Translations under genes and position numbers: made by a program
Shown here: positions 33,775 to 41,416 of the stretch, in pieces
How the letters are laid out: every line of letters begins with the position of its first letter
How positions within the stretch are numbered: position 1 is the stretch's first letter
Origin: Bryobacterales bacterium
GTDB lineage: Bacteria; Acidobacteriota; Terriglobia; Bryobacterales; Bryobacteraceae
DNA length: 43,900 nucleotides
Reading direction: 5' to 3'
NCBI GenBank assembly: GCA_003136675.1
Contig: PLFE01000180.1
Span: forward strand, 1-43,900
The notes under the pieces: generated by a model
The model's input: the letters and a program-made list of their open reading frames with translations, nothing else
The model's database searches: none
Told to the model about the DNA's origin: nothing

Positions 33775-34155
33775 CTAGCTGCCGACTCGGCTCAGTCGCC
33801 GCAGCGGTTCCATGGAACCGGCGCCCATCGCCATTTCGAGTAAGGGCTGGTCAAAGAGATCTTCCGGTACGCTGAGGCGTAAAGCGCCTTCTTTCGTACA
33901 GATCCAGAACTCAGGACGCCATTTTTCTGCGCGGTCATAGGGAGCGCGGTAGACGAAAAACTGGTCAGATCGACGCTTCACTCGCGGTTCGGGGCGCGTC
34001 TCGTTGCCAAGCGCGCAAGCCTCCGCGAGAGCAGCTTCGAAGCTGTCAAATGGCCCGTCAATATAGTCTTTGTGATTGATGATGTGCCAATCCATGTACT
34101 GCCAACCTTTTGTTTCCAAAGCGCGTTTCAAAGCAGGTTCTTTCGTAGTCAACAA
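33775..34155 (-). CDS. Small protein of unknown function
   Basis: I do not recognise this protein. From TTG 34155 it is 126 residues, without signal peptide or membrane helix, rich in aromatic residues: KGWQYMDWHIINHKDYIDG, FDSFEAALAEACALG, DQFFVYRAPYDRAEKWRPEFW and a C-terminal MEPLRRLSRVGS. The open frame reaches a TTG at 34206, but AAGGGCAGG sits 5 nt before TTG 34155; the first ATG (34095) would remove the conserved-looking start. The gene lies 40 bp upstream of the M28 peptidase on the same strand. The intergenic DNA before it is unusually AT-rich, so recent acquisition is possible. Coding is supported by codon bias but not by a family match. Confidence 0.5.
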   Translation of the reverse strand: MLTTKEPALKRALETKGWQYMDWHIINHKDYIDGPFDSFEAALAEACALGNETRPEPRVKRRSDQFFVYRAPYDRAEKWRPEFWICTKEGALRLSVPEDLFDQPLLEMAMGAGSMEPLRRLSRVGS

Positions 34156-34483
34156 GTGTTCCTGCCCTTCCTTTCGCGATGACGAAAAAGCCGAAAAAAA
34201 GCCCAAAAAGCCGTACTACGCCGTTCGTGGACGTTTGAAACATCCAGCCAATTTACTGAATCGACTATGTGAAGCCGAACCGGATCGGGTCAGTATGGCG
34301 AAATCTATAATATGCAAAGCGATTATTGCAAGGCGGGATGCAGGCCCAAGTGTTCCGGCACACCCACCACCATAGGATAGACCTTGTTAGTGTTTTTCGT
34401 CAAATAGTTAAACGGCCATTCGTGATTCTTCGTGCCTTCTGTACTGATAGATGCACAAAAAGCCAAAAGGATTACCAACATCG
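34156..34483. other. AT-rich intergenic stretch without a gene
   Basis: This stretch has lower GC than its surroundings and several poly-A and poly-T tracts. On the plus strand a 5' fragment from 34180 reads MTKKPKKSPKSR and, in an adjacent frame, KKPKKPYYAVRGR, vaguely like the start of a viroplasmin-type RNase H, but nothing further matches. I see no gene, repeat or terminator here. Confidence 0.5.
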
Positions 34484-35917
34484 TCACATGAGCTTGTTCT
34501 TCAGTATCTCGTTCACAGCAGCGGGGTTAGCTTGCCCCCGGGAGGCTTTCATCACCTGCCCGACCAGGAAGCCGAGCACACTGACCTTCCCGCCGCGGTA
34601 CTGTTCTACTTGTTTTGCATTAGTTGAAATTATTTCTTCAACAATCTTTTCCAGGGCTCCGGAGTCGCTGATTTGACGCAACCCTTCGCGATCCATGATG
34701 TCGGCGGGCGTGCCTCCCGCCTCGAACATCCTGGGGAAAATCTCCTTAGCCAGTTTCCCGGAAAGCTGTCCGCTGTTGATAAGCTTGACCAGCTCACCCA
34801 GGTTTTCAGCCGAGATTGGCGATTCGGAAATCTCCCTGCCAGCCGGTTTCAGCAGGCCGGCCAGATCGCCCATCACCCAATTGGCGGTGGTCTTGGGGTC
34901 GCCGGAGACAGTCGCGGCCCGTTCGAAGTAATCGCTGAGTGCTCTCGACGCGGTGAGCACCTGCGCATCGTACTCCTTGAGGCCGTAGACCTCGATAAAA
35001 CGGGCGCGCCTGGCCGCGGGTAGCTCCGGCAGGGAAGCGGTCACCCGGTCGTGCCATGCTGAGCCCACGCGGAGAGGCACCAGGTCAGGCTCGGGAAAGT
35101 ATCGGTAATCGTGCGCGTGCTCCTTGGAGCGCATGCTTACGGTCTCGCCCGTTCCGGCATTGTAAAGCCGCGTCTCCTGAACCACCTCGCCGCCGCTTTC
35201 CACCAAAGCCACCTGGCGCCCGATTTCGAAATCCAGCGCCATCTTCAGAAAGCGGAAGGAGTTCAGGTTCTTGATCTCGACCTTGGTGCCGAACTCGCCC
35301 GCGCCCCAAAGCCGGATCGACACGTTCGCATCGCACCGCAGTTGTCCCTTCTCCATGTCGCAGTCCGAAACTTCCACGAATTGAAGAATCTGCTTTAATT
35401 CGGTCACATAAGCATAGGCTTCATCGGACGCGCGCATGTCCGGGTCGCTGACGATTTCGATGAGGGGCGCGCCGGAGCGATTGAGATCCACGTAGGAATA
35501 CTGGTCGGAATCGCGGAAACCGTCGTGGATGCTTTTGCCCGCGTCGTCCTCCATATGGACGCGGGTGATGCCGACGCTCTTGCCGGCGATCCGCACCGTC
35601 CCATGCTCGGCCAGTGGCTCGTCATATTGAGAGATCTGATAGCCCTTGGGAAGGTCCGGGTAGAAGTAGTTCTTGCGCGCGAAGCGGGAATCCGGGTTGA
35701 TGCGGCAACCGAGCGCCGCGGAAGCCTTGAGCGCCAGTTCCACGGCGGCCTGATTGAGAACAGGCAGAGCCCCCGGCAGACCCAGGCACACCGGACAGAC
35801 ATTGGTGTTCGGCGGCGAACCAAATTCGAGGGGACAGGAACAGAAGATTTTCGTCCGTGTTCCGAGCTGGACGTGGACCTCCAGTCCAATCACCACTTCG
35901 TATTGGGATTGCGTCAT
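34484..35917 (-). CDS. gatB: Aspartyl/glutamyl-tRNA amidotransferase subunit B
   Basis: The 477-residue subunit transfers the amide group onto misacylated Glu-tRNA(Gln) or Asp-tRNA(Asn). It shows the family start YEVVIGLEVHVQLGTRTKIFC, the zinc-binding CSCPLEFG and CPVCLGLPGALPVLN, the catalytic phosphorylation region MEDDAGKS, VDLNRSGAPLIEIVSDPDM and KDY-type sequence DYRYFPEPDLVPL, and the helical/YqeY tail ending GQVMKASRGQANPAAVNEIL. It lies 5 bp after the aroD-aroE fusion gene and probably shares its transcript. gatA and gatC are not in the window. Confidence 0.97.
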   Translation of the reverse strand: MTQSQYEVVIGLEVHVQLGTRTKIFCSCPLEFGSPPNTNVCPVCLGLPGALPVLNQAAVELALKASAALGCRINPDSRFARKNYFYPDLPKGYQISQYDEPLAEHGTVRIAGKSVGITRVHMEDDAGKSIHDGFRDSDQYSYVDLNRSGAPLIEIVSDPDMRASDEAYAYVTELKQILQFVEVSDCDMEKGQLRCDANVSIRLWGAGEFGTKVEIKNLNSFRFLKMALDFEIGRQVALVESGGEVVQETRLYNAGTGETVSMRSKEHAHDYRYFPEPDLVPLRVGSAWHDRVTASLPELPAARRARFIEVYGLKEYDAQVLTASRALSDYFERAATVSGDPKTTANWVMGDLAGLLKPAGREISESPISAENLGELVKLINSGQLSGKLAKEIFPRMFEAGGTPADIMDREGLRQISDSGALEKIVEEIISTNAKQVEQYRGGKVSVLGFLVGQVMKASRGQANPAAVNEILKNKLM

Positions 35918-35922
35918 GCCTT

Positions 35923-37449
35923 CTAAATTGTATGGTGCGATTTGCTCTTCTGTTCGAGAGCTTCCAGGGCGGCCGTTTCCATGGCGGGTCGCGGGGCGGA
36001 TTCGCCGGTCCAGAGTTCGAACTGCGCGACAGCCTGTTCGATGAACATTTTCATGCCGGGGATGACGCGCTTACCTTGCTCGCGGGCTCGACGAATCAGC
36101 ACCGTTTCAAGCGGGTTATAGACCATGTCAAACACCACGCCCGCAGGAATGTCTCCCTCGAAGTAGCATTCGTCGGTGTGGGGAAAAGTACCCAGTGGCG
36201 TCGCGTGAACCAAGGCGTCGAACTGCGTCGCCAGGGTTTGCTCGCGCGTCAGGGCCTCGCCGCCGGCAAAGCGCGCGAGCATGCGGGCACGGTCGAAATT
36301 GCGGCCGGTGATGAACACCGAAGCCCCGGCATCCGACAGCGCACATGCCGCGGCGCGGGCCGCTCCCCCGGAACCGGCGATCAGCACGCGGCTTCGAGCC
36401 AGGGTGAGTTGCTCTTCAAGCGGTTTGATCACGGCGGCCGCGTCCGTGTTGGTTCCGCGCCATTTCCCGGCTTTGCGCCAAACGGTGTTGACTGCGCCGA
36501 TGCGCCGCGCCAGCGGATCGATGTGATCCAGATACCGCATGATTTTCTGCTTGTGCGGAATGGTGACGCTGAAACCGGCGATGGGAAGCTCGCCCGCCAG
36601 CTTCATAAAATCGCGAAGCTGGCCGGTGGTCACCAGCATCGGCACATAGACGGCGTCGATGCGGCGCAACTGGAACGCCCGATTGTGGATCACCGGCGAC
36701 AGGGAATGTCCCACGGGATCGGCAATGACACAGAAGATCTTGGTGGAGCGGGAGAGCCGGTCCGCGCGGTATTGCTTGCGCAGTTGGCGGGACGAAACCT
36801 GTCCGGCAGCGGTGCCTTCGGCGGAAGTGGGCGCGGCGTAGGTGAAGATACCATTGCAGGCGGGCGAGAGCACGCGCGTGGCAAATCCGGTTTCACCCAT
36901 TGCCAGAATGATCAACGGGATTCGCGGATTGTGTTTGCCGACCGCCAGCACGCGGCCCACGTCGGACGGCTTACGGGCCGTGGTGACCAGTTTGTAGGCG
37001 TCGGCGGGGATACGCGTGAGACGCCGCAGCGCTACTTCCAGGTTCGGCGTGGTTTCAAAGTTGTGCCAGGAGATGATGAGACGCGCTCTGTCGCGCAAGG
37101 CGGCCAGCTTGGAAATGCTGACCTCGGCGGTTTCGATTTCCACATCCACGGCTTGAGCCCCATGATCGATGGCGGCGTTCAGAATCGCCAATTCGTGTTC
37201 GACGCTGCCCTCGAAACGTCCGTGGTTGTGATGGCGGCGGCAGGTGGCGAGGAGCGTCGCCTCTGGATGCGCGGCGAGAAACGCCTTGATCGCGGGAAGA
37301 CCCTTTTCGGGCTGGTCGAGATAATCGAGCCGAAACTCGAGGAACGTTTCCCCGTTCTCGATTTCCCGTTTGGCATGCTCCAGCAGGGTTTCGACGCGAG
37401 GCAAGCCAAGCGCGACGCAGATTTTAGGAAAGGGCTGCCTCGAGGTCAT
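35923..37449 (-). CDS. aroDE: Bifunctional 3-dehydroquinate dehydratase / shikimate dehydrogenase
   Basis: This 508-residue fusion performs two successive shikimate-pathway steps. Residues about 1-220 are type I dehydroquinate dehydratase (FLEFRLDYLDQPEKG, VDVEIE with the acidic residue, SWHNFE with the catalytic histidine, AYKLVTTA with the Schiff-base lysine). Residues about 235-500 are AroE (VIADPVGHSLSPVIHNRAF, SVTIPHKQKIM with the catalytic lysine, GTNTDA, the NADP fold IAGSGGAARAAACAL and VFDMVYNPLETVLI). The same fusion order occurs in plants and some bacteria such as Chlamydia. The downstream gatB start is 5 bp away; upstream is the broken higB region. Confidence 0.96.
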   Translation of the reverse strand: MTSRQPFPKICVALGLPRVETLLEHAKREIENGETFLEFRLDYLDQPEKGLPAIKAFLAAHPEATLLATCRRHHNHGRFEGSVEHELAILNAAIDHGAQAVDVEIETAEVSISKLAALRDRARLIISWHNFETTPNLEVALRRLTRIPADAYKLVTTARKPSDVGRVLAVGKHNPRIPLIILAMGETGFATRVLSPACNGIFTYAAPTSAEGTAAGQVSSRQLRKQYRADRLSRSTKIFCVIADPVGHSLSPVIHNRAFQLRRIDAVYVPMLVTTGQLRDFMKLAGELPIAGFSVTIPHKQKIMRYLDHIDPLARRIGAVNTVWRKAGKWRGTNTDAAAVIKPLEEQLTLARSRVLIAGSGGAARAAACALSDAGASVFITGRNFDRARMLARFAGGEALTREQTLATQFDALVHATPLGTFPHTDECYFEGDIPAGVVFDMVYNPLETVLIRRAREQGKRVIPGMKMFIEQAVAQFELWTGESAPRPAMETAALEALEQKSKSHHTI

Positions 37450-37696
37450 GAACAGAGGGAAGTAGAGGACAGTTTACCCTATCGAGACGAATTCGCGCGT
37501 GGTGCTGTAGTAGGCGACTGCGCGCCCGTGAAAAGGGTCCACTTTTTCGCTAGAATCAGTCCAAGGCGTAAGTCATGAATCATCAAGTAACTCCCGAAGC
37601 AAATCCGATGCCCTTCGCGGGCCTTTGATGACGTCGCCACTCTCGAGCGTTTGGCGAGTATGCGAGCCCAGGATCAGACGGACGACCCCGAAAATC

Positions 37697-37958
37697 GTGT
37701 TTAAGAAAGCGATGAATGAAAACCGCTTACGGTCTGAAGCCGGCGATATTCATGTCCTCGGGCCGCGCCGCCACGTCCAGCAGTTGCAAAATTCGCATGC
37801 ACTTCGTGATGTGGTCGGCGCCAATGCGCCGCGTCCGCTTCCACTCCCTGCGCGGGGAAGCGAAGCGTTGGTCACTCCGCGTTACAGGCGGCCTACGCAT
37901 CACGTTCGGCTGGTCAGACGAGGAAGCTCAAGACATCGACTTCGAGAACTATCAATAA
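37697..37958 (+). pseudogene. higB: HigB-like toxin, frameshifted
   Basis: The C-terminal half (frame ending at 37956-37958) reads RFHSLRGEAKRWSLRVTGG and LRITFGWSDEEAQDIDFENYQ, the RelE/HigB toxin pattern of a WRxtF core and a terminal DYH-like motif. The N-terminal half appears in another frame (AGDIHVLGPRRHVQQLQNSHALRDVVGANAP), which fits the HigB helix preceding that core. A single frame cannot hold both, so the gene is disrupted near 37835. The C-half frame has an in-phase ATG at 37716, but its first 35 residues do not look like HigB. The antitoxin gene follows 9 bp later. DNA between 37450 and 37697 has no recognisable gene. Confidence 0.6.
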
Positions 37959-37967
37959 GGGGAAGTT

Positions 37968-38291
37968 ATGCACAGAAAAAACGGCATGCCGCCCATTCAT
38001 CCAGGCGGGATCGTCAAAGAAGACATTCTGCCTTCCGTCGGCCTGTCGATAACGGCGGCCGCGAAGGCTTTGGGTGTCTCCCGACAAATGCTGCACGACA
38101 TTTTGGCGCAGCGTAGGCCCATGTCGGCTGTTATGTGCCTGAGGGTAGCTCGCCTGTTTGGCGGTTCGCCGGAAGTCTGGATGCGCTTGCAGGCTGCTTA
38201 CGACCTGAAGCAGGCTCAGCAGAATAAGAAGCTGATGGAGCGCGTCGCGCGGATCGTGCCTGTCAAGCATCTCGATGAGGTTAGGGCGTAG
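37968..38291 (+). CDS. higA: HigA-family antitoxin
   Basis: The 107-residue protein is a Cro/CI-type helix-turn-helix antitoxin: HPGGIVKEDILPSVGLSI, then the HTH TAAAKALGVSRQMLHDILAQRRPMS and MCLRVARLFGGSPEVWMRLQ, a textbook HigA text. It normally neutralises HigB and represses the operon. ATG 37968 follows AAGGGGAAGTT, a strong ribosome-binding site. Its toxin is broken while the antitoxin is intact, the usual outcome of toxin loss. It converges on cpoB with an 8-bp gap. Confidence 0.92.
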   Translation: MHRKNGMPPIHPGGIVKEDILPSVGLSITAAAKALGVSRQMLHDILAQRRPMSAVMCLRVARLFGGSPEVWMRLQAAYDLKQAQQNKKLMERVARIVPVKHLDEVRA

Positions 38292-38299
38292 TACCCGCT

Positions 38300-39184
38300 C
38301 TACCTGCGGCGCACAGCAGCCGGCGGGTTAATCCCCAGCACCTTCAACTGCGCGCGAGCCTGCGGCGCTACGCCGCTATGCGGAAAATCGTTCAGCACGG
38401 CTTCGAATTCCTTCACCGCCGCATTGCGCTGGCCCGTTCGCAAAAGGATCATGCCCTTCTGATAGTGCGCGTCCGGAGTTTTGCTGTTGTTGGGATAAGC
38501 CTCCAGCACGCGGTCGTAATCCTGAAGAGCCTGATCGAACTGGGATTCAGAGGCATGAATCTGGCCGATGTAGAATTGCGCGGCGGGGGCCGCGTCGGTG
38601 TCGTTGTAGTAGCGGATGTAGTCCTGAAACTCGCCCAAAGCCAGTTCGCCTTTGCCGGATTTCATATCGCGCAGCGCGTTCTCATAAAGATCCGTGGCGG
38701 GTACCGGGGGCGCGGCGCTCTGCACCGCGGCTTCTCCCGCGGGCGACCCCGTCGCAGGTGGCGGCGCGGCAGGAGGCAGTTGGCTGGCCTTCACAATGTT
38801 GCCCAGGTCGGTCAACTGCTGCTGAATTTTGCTCATGCGTCCCGTCAGGTCGTTGACCGACTCGCGCATGGCCGCGGTATCGGACCCAAGAGAATCCACT
38901 TTGGAATTCAGGCCGGCGATGGGCGACGCCACGCGCTCCGCGATGCCCTGTTGATTGCGGGCTTGCGCATCCAACGCGGAGTTTGAGCGGTTGGAGGCAT
39001 CCAGCGTCTGTTGCACCAGCACCTGAAGCGCGGCGAACCGTTCGTCGAACGAACGCTGTAGATCGCGCACCTGATCCTGCAATTGCGCGACGTCGCGCTG
39101 AAGCTCGATGATCTCCTTGCTCGCCGCCGGAGCAAATGCGGGGCAAAGCAGAAGGATGGCGATGAATAAACCCGTGCGTTTCAT
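38300..39184 (-). CDS. cpoB: CpoB/YbgF-like cell-division coordinator
   Basis: The 294-residue periplasmic protein has a signal peptide (MKRTGLFIAILLLCPAFAPA), an N-terminal coiled coil (about 22-110, EIIELQRDVAQLQDQVRDLQ), a Pro/Ala linker (LPPAAPPPATGSPAG) and TPR repeats in the last 130 residues (DLYENALRDMKSGKGELALG, AAQFYIGQIHASESQFDQAL, DAHYQKGMILLRTGQ). CpoB links Tol-Pal constriction to peptidoglycan synthesis. ATG 39184 follows GAGAGGAAGACTT; a frame open to 39313 is not used. Last gene of the tol-pal cluster, separated from pal by a stem-loop. Confidence 0.93.
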   Translation of the reverse strand: MKRTGLFIAILLLCPAFAPAASKEIIELQRDVAQLQDQVRDLQRSFDERFAALQVLVQQTLDASNRSNSALDAQARNQQGIAERVASPIAGLNSKVDSLGSDTAAMRESVNDLTGRMSKIQQQLTDLGNIVKASQLPPAAPPPATGSPAGEAAVQSAAPPVPATDLYENALRDMKSGKGELALGEFQDYIRYYNDTDAAPAAQFYIGQIHASESQFDQALQDYDRVLEAYPNNSKTPDAHYQKGMILLRTGQRNAAVKEFEAVLNDFPHSGVAPQARAQLKVLGINPPAAVRRR

Positions 39185-39204
39185 AAGTCTTCCTCTCAAG
39201 TGGC

Positions 39205-39232
39205 GAGAGGCCGCAAAGGAAAGCGGCCTCTC
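39205..39232 (-). other. Perfect stem-loop between pal and cpoB
   Basis: GAGAGGCCGC (39205-39214) and GCGGCCTCTC (39223-39232) form a 10-bp perfect stem with an 8-nt loop, 20 bp before the cpoB start. No T-tract follows, so it may be a partial terminator or an mRNA-processing or stability element that sets a lower level of cpoB relative to pal. Confidence 0.7.
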
Positions 39233-39246
39233 ACCGGGCTCTTCCA

Positions 39247-40047
39247 CTAGGGAGCGGCAGTGATATGCGCGCGCCGGTTTTTCGCGTAGCAGTCTTCCGT
39301 AGCGTCGGTGCACTGCGGACGCTCCTTACCGTAGCTCACCGTCCGGAGCTTACCGGCAGGTACGCCCAACTGCACCAGGAAGTCCTTGGTGGCGCTGGCG
39401 CGGCGGTCGCCAAGTCCCAGGTTATATTCAGCGGAGCCACGTTCGTCGCAATGGCCTTCGACGATCAGCGTGGCGCTGGGGAAATCCTGCAGAATGGACT
39501 TGATCGCCGTGGCGTCGCGCGTCAGAGTCGCCTGCGCCTCGCCGGAGATGTCGTACTGGTCGTAGGCGAAGAAGGCGTCCTGAATCTGCCGTGAGATGCG
39601 ATCGTTCAGGGAAAGCCCGGCATTGGGGTTATTCCCTGCCCCGTTATCCCCCGGCGGCGGCGCGGCTGGATTCCCCGGATTCACGGTCAGCGTGGTTTCA
39701 GCCGTAGACGTTCCCGCGGTACCCTCCGCCTTCAGATGGTAAGTAATCGTGTCGTAAGGAGAGACGTTGCGCGATCCGGTGGCTTGCACCGCGCCAAACA
39801 CATCGATCGAAATATAGTTCGCCCCCGATACGGACCACTTGAGCGTCGCGGAATTGCCGCGGTCGATGGTGGCCGGTTCCACGGTGAATTCGATGGCCGG
39901 TTTGCCGTTCCCGCCCGTCGGTGTGGTGGACGGCGAAACCGGACCCGGCGGAGCGGGAATCGGCGTCTTGTGGCCGCATCCGGCGGCGATGACCACTACT
40001 CCCAGCAGCGGCCAGAACGCCGCGGGCTTCATTCTCTTGAACATCAT
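39247..40047 (-). CDS. pal: Peptidoglycan-associated lipoprotein Pal with Ig-like domain
   Basis: The 266-residue lipoprotein has a lipobox (VVVIAAGC, Cys24), a Pro-rich linker, an Ig-like domain of about 75 residues (IEFTVEPATIDRGNSATLKW, LTV at the end) and a C-terminal OmpA domain (AFFAYDQYDISGEAQATL, the peptidoglycan-binding region LIVEGHCDERGSAEYNLGLG and DRRASATKDFLVQLG). It anchors the outer membrane to peptidoglycan and binds TolB. The Ig-like insert is not in the E. coli protein but is common in Acidobacteria as far as I recall. GGAGGAACGA precedes ATG 40047; ATG 40059 is less likely. Between tolB and cpoB. Confidence 0.94.
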   Translation of the reverse strand: MMFKRMKPAAFWPLLGVVVIAAGCGHKTPIPAPPGPVSPSTTPTGGNGKPAIEFTVEPATIDRGNSATLKWSVSGANYISIDVFGAVQATGSRNVSPYDTITYHLKAEGTAGTSTAETTLTVNPGNPAAPPPGDNGAGNNPNAGLSLNDRISRQIQDAFFAYDQYDISGEAQATLTRDATAIKSILQDFPSATLIVEGHCDERGSAEYNLGLGDRRASATKDFLVQLGVPAGKLRTVSYGKERPQCTDATEDCYAKNRRAHITAAP

Positions 40048-40072
40048 TCGTTCCTCCATAATTTTGCTACTG

Positions 40073-41416
40073 TCAGTTTCCCTTACCCCAGGCCGGGGAC
40101 AAATTCTGTCCGGTGGTGGTGAGGCGCTTCAGTTGTGTACCGTCGGCCAGCATGGTCCAGATCTGCGCGGAACCCGTGCGCGTGGACATGAAGCAGAGAT
40201 GGCGCCCGTCCGGCGCCCACGATGGGTTTTCGTTGCGCCCCGCCCCGCTGGTCAGTTGATCGTAATGCCGCGAAGCCGTATCCATCAGGAAGATATTGAA
40301 CGCGCCCTGCGCATAGCCACGCGTCCACGCGTAAAGCAGGTGAACGCCATCCGGATTCCACGAGGGATTGGATGCTTCGCCCGTCCCATCGGTTAGCTGC
40401 TGCACATCACCGCCGTCCGTGTTGCCCTGATAGATCTGCTCGGGCCCGGAGCGGCCCGATGAAAACGCCATCGTACCGGGGGACTTCGGATTGATTTTGG
40501 GTTCCACTTCCACCGCGCGCGAGTTCGAAATGCGGCGGAAATTGCGTCCATCCAGATCCGCCACATAAATCTGCGCCGTGCCGCTCACTGACGACGAGTA
40601 ATAAATCTTGCCGCCGTCCTGCGAGAAGCTGGGGCTGGAGTTGAGCGACGCCTGCTGGTTATAGAACTGCAGCGTGCGCCCGCTCGAGGAATCCATCACC
40701 ATGATGCGCGGCGTGCCTTTAGCGAAGCTCACATAAGCCACCCGCGTGCCATCCGGCGAGACCGCGGGCTCGATATTGATCGAGCGGTTGAAGGTCAGTT
40801 GTTTTTGGTTGGAACCATCGTAATCCATGGACCAGATTTCTTTTGCGCCCGTGCGGGACGACACGAAATAGATCTTGGTTCCCGCCAGCGAAGCCCCGCC
40901 AAATTGCGCAATGATGTCCGCCGCGAATTCATGCGCCACCTTGCGCGCGCCGCCTTCATCCAGGCTGCCGAAGTAGCGCTTGAATAACAGCGGCTGAGAG
41001 CCGGGCGCGTTGGTGACGTTCAGGTACCCGTAGAGCACCAGTGTTCCGTTTTGATCCGCCGTGTAGCCATAGGCGAGATGCGACGCGTTCACCGGAGAGC
41101 CCGCCCAATCCGCCAGCGCCATTCCTTGTCCGCTGGCGGGCCGCAGGTCCTCGGGCCGCTGGGGATTTTGAAGCGGATAGAGACTCTTCGGAACCATCTT
41201 GAAGATGCCCGAAGTTTGCAGATCGGTGAAGAGAGTGCCGTTGAAGGCGCTCATCTGGGCCTGCGCGGCGCCGGACCCGCGGAAATCGATGACCGCCAGC
41301 GCCGGCTGGCCGCCAGGGCCATTGATGTTGATCTTGGCATCCTGCGCGTCAAGTATCCGGAACAGCGCGAACGAACCAAGCGCGAGCGTAAGTGCGAGAA
41401 CAGTGATTTTCTTCAT
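40073..41416 (-). CDS. tolB: Tol-Pal system beta-propeller protein TolB
   Basis: The 447-residue periplasmic protein has an N-terminal signal-like helix (ITVLALTLALGSFALFRILD), an N-domain (ALAVIDFRGSGAAQ, FTDLQTSGIFKMV, LYGYLNVTNAPG) and a C-terminal six-bladed propeller of PD40/WD40-like repeats: KIYFVSSRTGAKEIWSMDYD, RVAYVSFAKGTPRIMVMD, KIYYSSSVSGTAQIYVADLD, TMAFSSGRSGPEQIYQGN and two more. It docks on Pal. Its ATG overlaps the TolA-like stop by 4 bp and its stop is 25 bp before pal. Confidence 0.96.
   Translation of the reverse strand: MKKITVLALTLALGSFALFRILDAQDAKININGPGGQPALAVIDFRGSGAAQAQMSAFNGTLFTDLQTSGIFKMVPKSLYPLQNPQRPEDLRPASGQGMALADWAGSPVNASHLAYGYTADQNGTLVLYGYLNVTNAPGSQPLLFKRYFGSLDEGGARKVAHEFAADIIAQFGGASLAGTKIYFVSSRTGAKEIWSMDYDGSNQKQLTFNRSINIEPAVSPDGTRVAYVSFAKGTPRIMVMDSSSGRTLQFYNQQASLNSSPSFSQDGGKIYYSSSVSGTAQIYVADLDGRNFRRISNSRAVEVEPKINPKSPGTMAFSSGRSGPEQIYQGNTDGGDVQQLTDGTGEASNPSWNPDGVHLLYAWTRGYAQGAFNIFLMDTASRHYDQLTSGAGRNENPSWAPDGRHLCFMSTRTGSAQIWTMLADGTQLKRLTTTGQNLSPAWGKGN

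Noticed and set aside
34180-34250. Possible start of an RNase H1-type viroplasmin domain (KKPYYAVRGR)
   Set aside because: Only about ten residues match, a frameshift would be needed in an A-run, and the expected continuation is absent.
35857-37578. A 573-codon plus-strand open frame opposite aroD-aroE
   Set aside because: Shadow of a clear bifunctional enzyme on the minus strand; no recognisable motif.
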